A stretch of DNA of 64,000 nucleotides. Origin: Paenibacillus nuruki (lineage in GTDB: Bacteria; Bacillota; Bacilli; Paenibacillales; Paenibacillaceae). The stretch lies in assembly GCF_001721045.1 (NCBI RefSeq), contig NZ_MDER01000045.1:43606-107605 (forward strand), written 5' to 3'. Below are positions 37,457 to 46,474 of the stretch, piece after piece; within the stretch, counting starts at the first letter, position 1; each line of letters starts with the position of its first letter. The translations under genes and the position numbers were made by a program. Under the pieces are notes generated by a model that worked only from the letters and a program-made list of their open reading frames with translations, was not told the origin of the DNA and made no database searches.

Positions 37457-37999
37457 TTACGCAGAAGAACTACTTAATTTAGAAGCTAAATCGATAAAGC
37501 TTTCTACCGCTTTGCGAATACGCAATTCTGTTCCTTCATCTGTAGGCTCACCGTTTTCATTGAATTCACGCTGTGACCCACCGATGGAAATCCATTCCGG
37601 ACAGTTAATACCATGTACATTACGAACAATCGTCTGTAAATGTAATAGAGAAGCTGTACCGATCAATCCACCTGCGGAGTTTGCAGATAAAACAGCTTTA
37701 TTGTTAAAATAATCGCTTCCTAAGAAATCAAGCGCATTTTTGAGTACGCCAGAAATGGAACCGTGATATTCAGGTGTTGCTAGAACAAGGGCATCCGCCG
37801 ATTTGGCTGCTTGGGCAAGTTTTTGTACTTCTTCATGTCCATAAGCTTCACCCGGTCCGTATAATGGCAATTGATGCTCATACAAATTAAATACTTCTGC
37901 TTCATGTCCATGCTCTTGAAGCAGATGGGCAATATACTGGCTCAATTGAGTAGTTGATGCATCCGGACGATTACTTCCGGCGATAAGTGTAATTTTCAT
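37457..37999 (-). CDS. NADPH-dependent FMN reductase
   Basis: A 180-residue flavodoxin-like protein. The phosphate-binding loop GSNRPDASTTQLS and the signature TPEYHGSISGVLKNALDFL mark the FMN_red family (azoreductase/chromate reductase type). It reduces FMN or quinones with NAD(P)H. The start overlaps the mobB stop (ATGA), so it belongs to the moeA-mobB operon, where a supply of reduced flavin or a redox function for cofactor use may be intended (inference). Confidence 0.92.
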   Translation of the reverse strand: MKITLIAGSNRPDASTTQLSQYIAHLLQEHGHEAEVFNLYEHQLPLYGPGEAYGHEEVQKLAQAAKSADALVLATPEYHGSISGVLKNALDFLGSDYFNNKAVLSANSAGGLIGTASLLHLQTIVRNVHGINCPEWISIGGSQREFNENGEPTDEGTELRIRKAVESFIDLASKLSSSSA

Positions 38000-38559
38000 T
38001 TCTGATGTTCCCCCTGTGCTTCAATATAATTTTCCAATTCATGGATTATGGTTATGATACCATCTTTTTCAGCATCAATAAAAGTGATTTCTTTCAAATT
38101 TGAAGATATAGATGATGAATAGCGGTTGTATACCCATTTGACCTGTACCAATTCATGAACCAAAGAAATACCTTGCTCATCGGCTACGATCACGATCTTA
38201 GGGTAGTCTGCTTGCTTAAATCCTTCAACTAATATCAGATCATACCCTACTTCAAATCTCGATATTAACTCTTCTAATGTAGAGGAATGCTGCTCGATGA
38301 TAGCCGTACGTGTTGCTGAACTAATCGCAATCGCTGCTGCTCCTGCTTGAGTATGAGCGTAGGTGTCTGTACCTGCATGATCCATCTGGAATTCATGAGC
38401 GTCATGCTTGATGACAGCGACTTTTTTGCCTTGAGTAGACCAGTGTTGTAATAAGGCTCCAATCAATGTCGTTTTACCCGAATTTTTGTAACCGACAATC
38501 TGAATAACGACAGGCGTATGTTGACGATCAATAGTAGATGGCATAGGAGTGTCTTTCAT
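37996..38559 (-). CDS. mobB: Molybdopterin-guanine dinucleotide adapter MobB
   Basis: A 187-residue GTP-binding protein with P-loop GYKNSGKTTL (23-32), IKHDAHEF and DLILVEGFK. It assists MobA in making the MGD cofactor that NarG and the molybdo-oxidoreductase at the left edge need. It begins 3 bases after the moeA stop. Upstream signals are weak because it probably relies on coupling. Confidence 0.94.
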   Translation of the reverse strand: MKDTPMPSTIDRQHTPVVIQIVGYKNSGKTTLIGALLQHWSTQGKKVAVIKHDAHEFQMDHAGTDTYAHTQAGAAAIAISSATRTAIIEQHSSTLEELISRFEVGYDLILVEGFKQADYPKIVIVADEQGISLVHELVQVKWVYNRYSSSISSNLKEITFIDAEKDGIITIIHELENYIEAQGEHQK

Positions 38560-38562
38560 TGA

Positions 38563-39870
38563 TTATCGACTCAGACGGAGCAACGATACCGTCGTCCCTG
38601 CTGGCAGTACTTCACTGGTAGGTGGAATAATAATTAAGCAATCGCTATCTTTGATCGTTACCATCACACTGGATTCGTCGAGACTCGCCGGATAAGCAAT
38701 AATTTTACCATTTTCTACAGTCATGCTTCCACGTACATAACGAGTAAAGCTATTGATTTTGTGATAATCATGCCCTAGTGTTGCTGTCCATTCTGGCAAA
38801 TAATCTTGCTTGGAGTTCATCATTTTCCGGATCGTTGGACGGACTAATAATTCACAACCCACAAAACATGCTCCTGGATTACCTGATAGTGCGAATAGTA
38901 ATTTGCCATCTTTGACTGCACCGGTGGTGACACTACCTGGACGCATTGATATTTTGTTAAATAGCATTTCTACTTCATCACTACGTACCAGATCGCCCAT
39001 TACATCATAATCCCCTACAGATACACCCCCACTAGAGATGACGATATCATAAGACGATAACGCATGTAACATCGTTGTCCGTGCAAGTTCCAGATCATCC
39101 ATAATAGCTCCTAATACATGAGGCTCACCGCCTGCTGCTTTGACTTGCTCTGCTAACATATACGAATTACTATTGCGAATCTTACCTGGTGCAATAGGTT
39201 CTTCTACGGCTAACAATTCAGTCCCTGTTGAAAAAATGGCCACTTGTGGACGACGATAGACTTCTACTTGATGGACACCAAAAGTAGCCAGCACAGAAAT
39301 CTCGCCTGCTCCAATCTGTACTCCCTGTGTTAGTAAAATATCGCCTGCTTGTACTTCAAGTCCAATCGGTGTAATATTGCGACCTTGTTCTACAGAACGT
39401 TTCAAACCTACCCATTGTCGTCGATCTTCTTCTCTCGTCTCGGTCATCTCTAACATTACTACTGTATCTGCTTCATCAGGAACCATCGCTCCCGTCATAA
39501 TACGAGCTGCGGTGCCTTTAACAATCGGGACAGAAGGAGTCTGCCCACAAGGAATATTATCGATCACTTCTAACCAGACGATATGGTCACTTGAAGCTGG
39601 AGCAATATCATCAGCAATTACAGCATAACCATCCATACCTGAACGGCGAAAATGAGGATAAGGATGAGGAGCTTGTACCGATTCGGCTAAAAATCTTCCC
39701 CCTGCTGTATACAAAGGTATCACTTCTGTATCTATAACCTGTACATATTCAGCTACTTTTTGTTGCGCTGTTGCTGGAGTAATAGGTTTCCGCTTAAACT
39801 TAGCCGGATTATGTTCAACAGGATTAGAACCGCCCTGTTCACTTGATAATGGTTGTGATTCTTTCATCAT
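38563..39870 (-). CDS. moeA: Molybdopterin molybdenumtransferase MoeA
   Basis: A 435-residue enzyme that inserts molybdate into adenylylated molybdopterin. Seen are HFRRSGMDGYAV near residue 73, GKIRNSNSYMLAEQV, SSGGVSVGDYDV and KISMRPGSVTTGAV...LFALSGNPGACFV, all typical. The first 25 residues are a non-conserved polar extension. AGGAGG lies before two consecutive ATGs at 39870 and 39867. First gene of moeA-mobB-FMN reductase; no molybdenum-cofactor riboswitch was recognised in its leader. Confidence 0.95.
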   Translation of the reverse strand: MMKESQPLSSEQGGSNPVEHNPAKFKRKPITPATAQQKVAEYVQVIDTEVIPLYTAGGRFLAESVQAPHPYPHFRRSGMDGYAVIADDIAPASSDHIVWLEVIDNIPCGQTPSVPIVKGTAARIMTGAMVPDEADTVVMLEMTETREEDRRQWVGLKRSVEQGRNITPIGLEVQAGDILLTQGVQIGAGEISVLATFGVHQVEVYRRPQVAIFSTGTELLAVEEPIAPGKIRNSNSYMLAEQVKAAGGEPHVLGAIMDDLELARTTMLHALSSYDIVISSGGVSVGDYDVMGDLVRSDEVEMLFNKISMRPGSVTTGAVKDGKLLFALSGNPGACFVGCELLVRPTIRKMMNSKQDYLPEWTATLGHDYHKINSFTRYVRGSMTVENGKIIAYPASLDESSVMVTIKDSDCLIIIPPTSEVLPAGTTVSLLRLSR

Positions 39871-40063
39871 TAACTGCCTCCTGTATATTGCTCATGCTAC
39901 GACTCTTGTAACTTCATTGTTATATGTTCGTTCTTTTCTATTCCTTTCTTTTATAGACTAACATAGAAGATCATGCAAGTTTTATGATGACCATAGAGAT
40001 AAATTGCTCTATATTGCTCCCTTTTTAGTTATTGTATGTATATTCTTTATTTTAGTTATAAAA

Positions 40064-40094
40064 AAACCGCATCCTCTGTAAAAGGATACGGTTT
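40064..40094 (-). terminator. Terminator of the DUF4247 gene
   Basis: Stem AAACCG-ATCC / GGAT-CGGTTT with one mismatched pair and seven T on the minus strand, 86 bases after the stop at 40180. Confidence 0.8.
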
Positions 40095-40179
40095 AAGGTT
40101 GAACTAATGACAATAAAAATCAGCTTGTGTATAAATAGCATCAACAACTATTATATTCACTTCACATCTTTTTATATGT

Positions 40180-40944
40180 TTACCTTCGACTTCGCTTGCG
40201 TATTTTACCTGATCCAGAACTGCTTTTCGGTTTACTGCTTCGCGAAGGCGAGAAGAATCCTCCACCTGAGGAATCCGAGCGACTGCCTCGATTGATCGTT
40301 CCACTTGATCCGTTTGAAGAAGATGATCCCCGATTAAAAATGCTACCGCTATCTTTCGAACGCTTCGAGCTAGATGATGTGCCACGCTTGAAAATAGAAC
40401 CGGATTTGTTCACTGTTAACGGAGGAGCTTGTTTGATATCTTGTGTGGTTGGCTTTTTGTACTGTATCGTGGGCTTGTATGTTTTGTAGGTTGTATATCC
40501 ACGATAACTACCACCATAATTGTATCCGCCACCAAAAGAATTAAATAAATTACTGATAATACTAGCTGTAAGATATCCTTGTAAAAAGCTAGAATCATAG
40601 TTTCGAGCTACATATTTGTCTGAGTCCACCTCGATAATCGTATCTTCTGGCTTCTCAGGATCTTGTTGGACTTGAATTAATTCATTGTCATAGACAAGAA
40701 ACATCCGCTCCGGATCTTGAACACTCATCTCTTGTGGAGTACGTTGATCCGATAACTGCTCTGCGACTACAGGAACGGTCTGTCCTGCTGCACGGTATAT
40801 ATAGGAAGTGGAATCTCCATCTCTACTGACCGATTCGAGTGGATAATTGACTTCAACCTTCGAATTACCACAACCTGATAATAATGAAGTTAATAAGGCA
40901 AGCATTATTGCTATTTTGAGCAACCATGATGCACGCTGTTTCAT
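40180..40944 (-). CDS. DUF4247 lipoprotein with Ser/Arg/Gly-rich tail
   Basis: A 254-residue lipoprotein (lipobox SLLSGC, Cys near residue 25). Residues 30-130 match the DUF4247 pattern: VEVNYPLESV, YRAAGQTVPVVAEQL, DPERMFLVYDNE, QQDPEKPEDTIIEVDSDKY and NYDSSFLQGYL. The last 85 residues are low complexity with three imperfect copies of GSIFKRG/GSIFNRG/GTINRG and a basic end, possibly touching the cell wall. Function unknown; the family travels with DUF4178, DUF350 and PspA genes as here. Confidence 0.82.
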   Translation of the reverse strand: MKQRASWLLKIAIMLALLTSLLSGCGNSKVEVNYPLESVSRDGDSTSYIYRAAGQTVPVVAEQLSDQRTPQEMSVQDPERMFLVYDNELIQVQQDPEKPEDTIIEVDSDKYVARNYDSSFLQGYLTASIISNLFNSFGGGYNYGGSYRGYTTYKTYKPTIQYKKPTTQDIKQAPPLTVNKSGSIFKRGTSSSSKRSKDSGSIFNRGSSSSNGSSGTINRGSRSDSSGGGFFSPSRSSKPKSSSGSGKIRKRSRR

Positions 40945-40956
40945 TCTTCTTCGCTC

Positions 40957-41463
40957 CTAACTAGCACGGATAACATAGACGTCTCCGTTAAGTACGAATT
41001 CTCCTTCATACAAAGTAAAACGTCCAGCTTGCCATTCAATACGAAGTAATTTGCGATCATCTGATTGATATTGCCACACCGATTGCTCTCCACTTTGTAA
41101 TGCTGGTGTTCTGCCTGTAGATATTACTGTACCATCGTATTGTTCTTCTAAGTAATAGTCGGTATCATCCATTTCAATATGACTCGGTACTTCGCTTGCA
41201 TTTTCAAGTCCTCCGTCAATTGGATAATACAGCGCATAGCGCACCGTTTCTCGCTCTTCGATATGCAGATAAGCGATTGCATTGCCATCTTGTATAGTGA
41301 GTACTACAGCATTACGAGCACGGTTACGAACGCTTCCTTTGACTTCATATGTAACCAATGACACTTCGCAAATATCCCCAACGCTCAAATCCATCGGGCT
41401 TTTTTCCACTTTAGCCGGTTCAGGTTTAGATACGAGGTTAGTAATTCTTTTCCATAATCCCAT
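40957..41463 (-). CDS. DUF4178 protein
   Basis: A 168-residue soluble beta-rich protein. LSVGDICEVSLVTYEVKGSV and the later WQYQSDDRKLLRIEWQ and YEGEFVLNGDVYVI fit DUF4178. GAGG is about 10 bases before ATG 41463; a TTG at 41469 is too close. It lies between the DUF350 gene (23-base gap) and the DUF4247 gene (12-base gap) in one operon. No biochemical role is known. Confidence 0.82.
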   Translation of the reverse strand: MGLWKRITNLVSKPEPAKVEKSPMDLSVGDICEVSLVTYEVKGSVRNRARNAVVLTIQDGNAIAYLHIEERETVRYALYYPIDGGLENASEVPSHIEMDDTDYYLEEQYDGTVISTGRTPALQSGEQSVWQYQSDDRKLLRIEWQAGRFTLYEGEFVLNGDVYVIRAS

Positions 41464-41486
41464 TGCCAATCGTCCTCTCGTAATCT

Positions 41487-41891
41487 TTATAATGAAGCTG
41501 AAATAATCAATGCACCTACGATTTGTAATGCTCCGCCCAATAATCCGTAACCAATGTGACCTTGTTTGGTACCTTCGTCCAGATCAAGACCCATCATTTT
41601 TTTCAATAAGAAGCGTACAATTAATTCCAAGACTAGTAAGATTACAAATGATACTACAGATACCAGTACAGCTTCACCAAGACTCCAAGATGTACCGATC
41701 GCTACCGATAAAATATATCCTTGCGCAAATAATTTCATCACCAGACGAGTTGCCACCGCATTATTGCCTGCTTTGATCTCGGTAATATCTTTGTACTTGG
41801 TAAATAACGAATCAATATACATCAAAAGAAATAAAAGTACTGCTCCTACTGCTGTCCATACTGCAATTGACCCCAAAATGTTCCAACTCAT
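41487..41891 (-). CDS. DUF350 (YjfL-like) membrane protein
   Basis: A 134-residue protein with four membrane helices and the family blocks ITEIKAGNNAVATRL and GYGLLGGALQIVGALI. GGAGG is 9 bases before ATG 41891; two upstream in-frame ATGs overlap or precede the site. DUF350 proteins are often near PspA and polyamine or glutathionylspermidine genes and are linked to envelope stress by context only. Confidence 0.88.
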   Translation of the reverse strand: MSWNILGSIAVWTAVGAVLLFLLMYIDSLFTKYKDITEIKAGNNAVATRLVMKLFAQGYILSVAIGTSWSLGEAVLVSVVSFVILLVLELIVRFLLKKMMGLDLDEGTKQGHIGYGLLGGALQIVGALIISASL

Positions 41892-41945
41892 ACTAGACAT
41901 CCTCCACATATTCAACGTCGTAAAATTATTTATAACCTGTTCAAG

Positions 41946-41973
41946 ATTGTACTCTTTTGCTTATTTCTTTCAA
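41946..41973 (-). promoter_or_regulatory. Candidate promoter of the DUF350 operon
   Basis: TTGAAA (41973-41968) and TACAAT (41951-41946) with a 16-base spacer on the minus strand, between the pspA terminator and the DUF350 gene. It suggests that the three downstream genes can be expressed apart from pspA. Confidence 0.5.
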
Positions 41974-42012
41974 CATCATCAACCCATCACTATTCATCAA
42001 AAATCCATACAA

Positions 42013-42054
42013 AAAGCGAAGGAGAACAAGCTGTATCGTTCCGACCTTCGCTTT
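42013..42054 (-). terminator. Terminator after pspA
   Basis: Stem AAAGCGAAGG / CCTTCGCTTT with a 22-base loop and five T on the minus strand, 42 bases after the pspA stop. It separates pspA from the DUF350 gene. Confidence 0.85.
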
Positions 42055-42096
42055 GTAATGAGCTACAGAAATAGCGTAACTTATATTTGAATAAAA

Positions 42097-42768
42097 TTAT
42101 GATTTGTTCTCGTATTGCTTCATCAATGCTGCTAACTCATCTTCAACTGCTTTATCTTTACCAAGTGATGCAAATTCATCATCTAGTGATTTGTTCTGAC
42201 CATTCACTTCTTCACTTGCTTGTGCTTGAGCTTCCATTTGTAGCATTTTTTCTTCCATACGCTTCAAGCCAGATGTTGCAGAATCTGAACTAAATTCGCT
42301 CATCGCATGATTGATTTCTTTTTGCGCTTTAGCTGCTTGATAACGAGCGATCAAAGTATCGCGTTTATTTTTCATTTCAGTCAATTGCTTGCGCATTTCG
42401 TTTAACTTGGCACGAAGATTGTCCGCAGAAGCTTTGTTTTGCTCATAGTTCGCTTTGAACTCATCACGTTTGGCTTCAGCATTTTTCTTTTCTTCCAACG
42501 CCCGACGAGCTAGATCGATATTTTGCGCTTGAGCAGCCATATGTGCTTGCTCTTCACGTTTTTTAACCAATGCTTCTTGTTCTTCGTACGATTGTTTGAA
42601 ACGTTTTTCGATAGCGATCTGTGAGGCAACAGCTTTCTCCGCATCCTCTAGGTCAGCAGACATATCGCGAATATATTGATCTGTCATTTTAATAGGATCT
42701 TCTGCTTTCTCAATCAAAGCAAATACATTGGATAAAGTTAAATCACGTAACCTTTTGAAAATAGACAT
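42097..42768 (-). CDS. pspA: Phage shock protein A homologue (PspA/IM30)
   Basis: A 223-residue coiled-coil protein. The N-terminal amphipathic helix MSIFKRLRDLTLSNVFALIE and the DPIKMTDQYIRDM motif are diagnostic, followed by helices to about residue 160 and an acidic tail. PspA forms rods and coats on the inner face of the membrane to counter leakage. It has a SigW-type promoter upstream, like pspA in B. subtilis. Confidence 0.95.
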   Translation of the reverse strand: MSIFKRLRDLTLSNVFALIEKAEDPIKMTDQYIRDMSADLEDAEKAVASQIAIEKRFKQSYEEQEALVKKREEQAHMAAQAQNIDLARRALEEKKNAEAKRDEFKANYEQNKASADNLRAKLNEMRKQLTEMKNKRDTLIARYQAAKAQKEINHAMSEFSSDSATSGLKRMEEKMLQMEAQAQASEEVNGQNKSLDDEFASLGKDKAVEDELAALMKQYENKS

Positions 42769-42827
42769 AAATAATTACCTCCAATTTAATAATTGATCAC
42801 TATTGTCGTGTCAATGATAGATCATAA

Positions 42828-42853
42828 TACGAAGCATGATATTTAACGTTTCA
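42828..42853 (-). promoter_or_regulatory. SigW-type promoter of pspA
   Basis: On the minus strand TGAAAC (42853-42848), a 16-base spacer and CGTA (42831-42828) match the consensus of the extracytoplasmic sigma factor SigW exactly. The start site would give a leader of about 50 bases. The 369-base gap up to 43137 otherwise holds only the terminator at 43024. Confidence 0.75.
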
Positions 42854-43023
42854 ATAATTTGTAATTTGACCGCTATTCATCGTTCTATATTCTGACTATA
42901 CGACTGCATCTGAACACCAATAGGTTCCTTATACTGCCTATTTTACGGGATTATGGGACTTTCGTCTATATCACCCCTACATTCTTACCTCTACATATAA
43001 AATTAAACATATTCACGATTAAA

Positions 43024-43058
43024 AAAACACTCTCAGTCTATAAGACCAAGAGTGTTTT
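43024..43058 (-). terminator. Terminator of the secreted repeat protein gene
   Basis: Stem AAAACACTCT / AGAGTGTTTT with a 15-base loop and a T run on the minus strand, 80 bases past the stop at 43138. Confidence 0.85.
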
Positions 43059-43137
43059 TATTTATGATAAGCGTTGACAACACAGAGATGGGTTGGCTAT
43101 GGGCATAACCGGATATCTCGTATCAGTTAACGCTGTG

Positions 43138-44814
43138 TTACATCGATTTCGTTAAAGTGATTGAACCGTCTGCTTTATTCCATTTAACGTCCCAACCTAA
43201 TAATTCAGTAATCGAACGTAAGGGTACTAATGTTCTGCCATCACTATTGACCATAGCATTTGCACTTAGCATTTTAGTAGATCCATTAACATCTACTTTT
43301 TTGTTATTAATCCAGAATTTCATGGTATCGCTACCTGCCATTACAGTCACTTGACCAGCAGATTTATTCCAGCTTACTTTCGCACCGATACCTTCTCCCA
43401 AATAACGAAGTGGGATATACGTAGTGCCGTTTTTAACAACAGGAGCAGTATCCATCATTGTTGTTTTGTCACCAATTTTGAGCTGCTTGCTGTTCAGCTT
43501 CATCCATACCATCATCATCGAATCATTAGATGTTGTAGGATTGGTCATCACTGGAGCTGTTGGCGTAGGTGCTGGTGTAGTTGGCATTGTAGGCATAGGT
43601 GTAGTTGCTGCTGTTTTAAATTTGTCTGGATATTGAGTAACAATCGCACCACCTAGTGCTTTACCAATTCCGAACATCGTTTTGTATCCTTCACGATCTG
43701 CTGTATATGCACCTGCATAGTTTTTAGCAGCATATTGATCGATCACAGATTGAACTTGATCTTCATGAGTACGTAATGCAGCTAATGCAGCATCAGCTGG
43801 CAAATTATTCGCTGTAGCTGTACCTAAGAATGTGGAGAATTCTTTAGTGAAGTCTGTAATACGATCTTTAACCGATTGTAAAGAGGTTTGATTGTTGGAT
43901 TTGAGTGCATCGACATAATCACTTTGTGCTTTAATATGATTAGTCACCCAAATTTTTTCAAATTGATTAGCACCTTCTGCACCATAGATTGAAGAAATAG
44001 CTGCTTTGAAGTCTGCTGTGTTGCCAGCTTCAGCTGCGATTAGTGCATTAGAATCTGGTGAACCGTTATATTGTTTTTGCATTTGCAAGACAGATAATGC
44101 AAAGTGTTCTGCTGCCAAATGGTTCAATGCTGAACGTAAATCTGCTGCTGGTGTATCAACAGAAGTGTTATCGAATTTAGCCGGGAATTGAGTAACAATC
44201 GCACCCGATAATGCTTTACTTACTGTAAACATCGTTGCTAGACCTTCACGATATTCTGTGTATGCACCTGTGTAATCACCAGCTACATATTTTTCAAATA
44301 CGTCTTGGACTTGATCTTCATGGAGACGAAGTGCATTTTCAGCGGTTTGTTCAGGTAATTTACCACCTGTTGCTGTAGATAAGAATTTGGCAAATTCATC
44401 AACAAATCCTTGTACTTTCGCTTCTGCTGCTTTGATTGCATCTTCGTTTTTCATTTTGGTTGCTTTTACAAGTTCGTCTGTATATTGGTTGTGTGCACGG
44501 AAGATTCGTTCGAACTCTGCTGCTCCTTCTTTACCGTATAAAGATTCGATAGCAGGTTGCATATCTAATGCATTTTTATCCAGTGCATCTAACGCTTGTG
44601 CAGCATCAGGAGCACTTTCATAAGCTTTAGTCATGGCTACCACAGCTAGTGCAAAATGTTCAGATAGCAGATAATCTAGATCCGAACGAAGGTCTGCTGC
44701 TTTGGTACTTACAGTTGGCATTGATGCTGAAGTTGCATCGGCGGCGAAAGCACCTGTAGTAGGAACTAACAAAGACAAGCTAAGTACGGGTACTATCAAT
44801 TTTTTCATTTTCAT
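43138..44814 (-). CDS. Secreted protein with two helical repeats and copper amine oxidase N-domain
   Basis: About 558 residues. A signal peptide (MKKLIVPVLSLSLLVPTTGA) is followed by two tandem homologous units of about 185 residues (near 39-218 and 220-405). Each contains LRS-L-L-EHFAL, a YG-EGA-FE block, LR-HEDQVQ and a Y-GAYT-REG-TMF-KAL-GAIVTQ-P-KF end. A Pro/Thr linker follows, and the last 120 residues are a CuAO_N1-type stalk domain (YIPLRYLGEGIGAKVSWN, TLVPLRSITELLGWDVKWN), which often mediates surface attachment in Paenibacillus. AAAGGAG lies 8 bases before ATG 44814; ATG 44817 is the alternative. Function unknown; the His/Glu pattern of the repeats could hold metal. Confidence 0.85.
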   Translation of the reverse strand: MKMKKLIVPVLSLSLLVPTTGAFAADATSASMPTVSTKAADLRSDLDYLLSEHFALAVVAMTKAYESAPDAAQALDALDKNALDMQPAIESLYGKEGAAEFERIFRAHNQYTDELVKATKMKNEDAIKAAEAKVQGFVDEFAKFLSTATGGKLPEQTAENALRLHEDQVQDVFEKYVAGDYTGAYTEYREGLATMFTVSKALSGAIVTQFPAKFDNTSVDTPAADLRSALNHLAAEHFALSVLQMQKQYNGSPDSNALIAAEAGNTADFKAAISSIYGAEGANQFEKIWVTNHIKAQSDYVDALKSNNQTSLQSVKDRITDFTKEFSTFLGTATANNLPADAALAALRTHEDQVQSVIDQYAAKNYAGAYTADREGYKTMFGIGKALGGAIVTQYPDKFKTAATTPMPTMPTTPAPTPTAPVMTNPTTSNDSMMMVWMKLNSKQLKIGDKTTMMDTAPVVKNGTTYIPLRYLGEGIGAKVSWNKSAGQVTVMAGSDTMKFWINNKKVDVNGSTKMLSANAMVNSDGRTLVPLRSITELLGWDVKWNKADGSITLTKSM

Positions 44815-44990
44815 CATCAAAACTCCTTTATGTGTTTGTTTTATTTTTGTTGTCGTCCTTACACAGATGAACGGAAGAGATTCATTTTTGGATCACTTTG
44901 TTATTTTAAATTTTTGATATCTGTCGTGAAAATAGTATGTTGATCGTCTCAAATTTATCCTAGCTATCACTATTATATTTGCGCAAAAAA

Positions 44991-45025
44991 AGCCTATATC
45001 CCTTGATAGACAAAGGATATAGGCT
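44991..45025 (-). terminator. Terminator of namA
   Basis: Stem AGCCTATATCC / GGATATAGGCT with a 13-base loop and seven T on the minus strand, 138 bases beyond the stop at 45163. The rest of the 348-base gap (44815-45162) holds only the upstream region of the secreted repeat protein gene; no other gene is seen. Confidence 0.8.
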
Positions 45026-45162
45026 ACTTTTATTTTTAGACCAAACTATATCATACTTCAGTCAAATGACATCTTCAAAACAATTAAAAACTTTTTTTAT
45101 TCTGTCTCCAAAATAAAAGATTGAAAAGTAACATATTGGTAAATATACATTTTAAAATATAA

Positions 45163-46191
45163 TCATCTATGATACCCACGTGCGTATTGAACAGGAACTT
45201 CTGCTTCTAATTGCAGTTCTTTGGCAGCATGAGTCGCCCAGTATGGATCACGTAACATAGCACGACCTACAGCTACAAGATCTGCTTGATCGTTTTCAAT
45301 TACTTTTTCTGCAACGTCGTACTCATCCAATAGACCTACAGCAATCACAGGCATATTCAATGCTTTTTTAATATGTGAAGCTAATTCTACTTGATAGCCC
45401 GGACCTACTTGCATACCACCTGAACCAACAGGGCCTTCACCACCAGAAGAAATATGCATGATATCTACACCTGCTTCTTGATAACGACGACATACATCTG
45501 TGATATAGTCGATACCGTATCCACCATCTACATACTCACGTGCAGATACACGCATAATGACAGCCATCTCTGCTGGAACGACTTCACGAATTGCTTCTAC
45601 TACACGTACACCGAATAAAGCAAGGTCTTGACCATACTCATCTTGACGTTGATTCACAAGTGGGGAATGGAATTGATGAATTAAATAACCGTGAGCTCCA
45701 TGCACTTCTACCGTGTCAAAACCAGCTTCTACTGCACGACGTGCGCCTTGACGGTAAGCTTCAATCATTTCTTCTACTTCTGCTGTAGTAAGCTCATGAG
45801 GTGTTTTGTAACCTTCTCCATCATAACGAATAGCTGACGGTGCAACAGGAGGATTCGCATCTTCTGCTTTGCGACCAGCATGACCTAATTGAATACCGAT
45901 CTTCGCCCCATATTGATGTACACCATCAACTATTTTGCGATAAGCCGGAATAAAAGAATCGTCCCAGATCCCTGTATCGTTGTCTGTAATACGTCCATCT
46001 GGATGTACGGCAGTCATTTCGACAATAATAAGACCCGTACCTCCTACAGCACGGCTAATATAATGAACATTATGCCAATCATTCGGCATACCATCTTTGG
46101 TATCTACAGAATATTGACACATCGGAGGCATAACCACCCGATTTTTAAGTTCTAAATTTTTAAATGTATAAGGTGTAAACAAATTAGGCAT
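45163..46191 (-). CDS. namA: NADPH dehydrogenase NamA / ene-reductase of the old yellow enzyme family
   Basis: A 342-residue FMN TIM-barrel enzyme close to B. subtilis YqjM: Cys25 and Tyr27 in MPPMCQYSV (active-site lid pair), HGAHGYLIHQF near residue 162 (substrate-binding His pair) and the C-terminal VAVGRAMLRDPYWATHAA phosphate site. It reduces activated double bonds and quinones with NADPH. GGAGGG lies before ATG 46191; a TTG at 46206 overlaps that site and is rejected. Transcribed alone. Confidence 0.94.
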   Translation of the reverse strand: MPNLFTPYTFKNLELKNRVVMPPMCQYSVDTKDGMPNDWHNVHYISRAVGGTGLIIVEMTAVHPDGRITDNDTGIWDDSFIPAYRKIVDGVHQYGAKIGIQLGHAGRKAEDANPPVAPSAIRYDGEGYKTPHELTTAEVEEMIEAYRQGARRAVEAGFDTVEVHGAHGYLIHQFHSPLVNQRQDEYGQDLALFGVRVVEAIREVVPAEMAVIMRVSAREYVDGGYGIDYITDVCRRYQEAGVDIMHISSGGEGPVGSGGMQVGPGYQVELASHIKKALNMPVIAVGLLDEYDVAEKVIENDQADLVAVGRAMLRDPYWATHAAKELQLEAEVPVQYARGYHR

Positions 46192-46411
46192 ATCTATTCC
46201 CTCCAACAGTATGAGATAACGAGCTTGGTATATTACAACTTTTCGTAATGAATAATAACATACTTACTTATTATATACTAAAATTATCACAACAAAACAG
46301 AATAACAACGATATCTCTGATATTCACGAAATCTTCATACCATTGTTCCAACAAATAATAATGAATAATATGTAGATTGGTGGTTTCTTTGACACCCTAT
46401 GCTAAATAAAA

Positions 46412-46447
46412 AAAGAAAGAGCCGATACGCTAATCAGCTCTTTCTTT
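46412..46447 (-). terminator. Terminator of the amino-acid ABC operon
   Basis: Stem AAAGAAAGAGC / GCTCTTTCTTT with a 14-base loop and a T run on the minus strand, 28 bases past the stop at 46475. Confidence 0.85.
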
Positions 46448-46474
46448 CCCATTTGTAAGTGATGGTTGATTGAT

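Noticed and set aside
39871..40063. Molybdenum-cofactor riboswitch ahead of moeA
   Set aside because: No multi-stem structure with conserved loops could be recognised in the leader.
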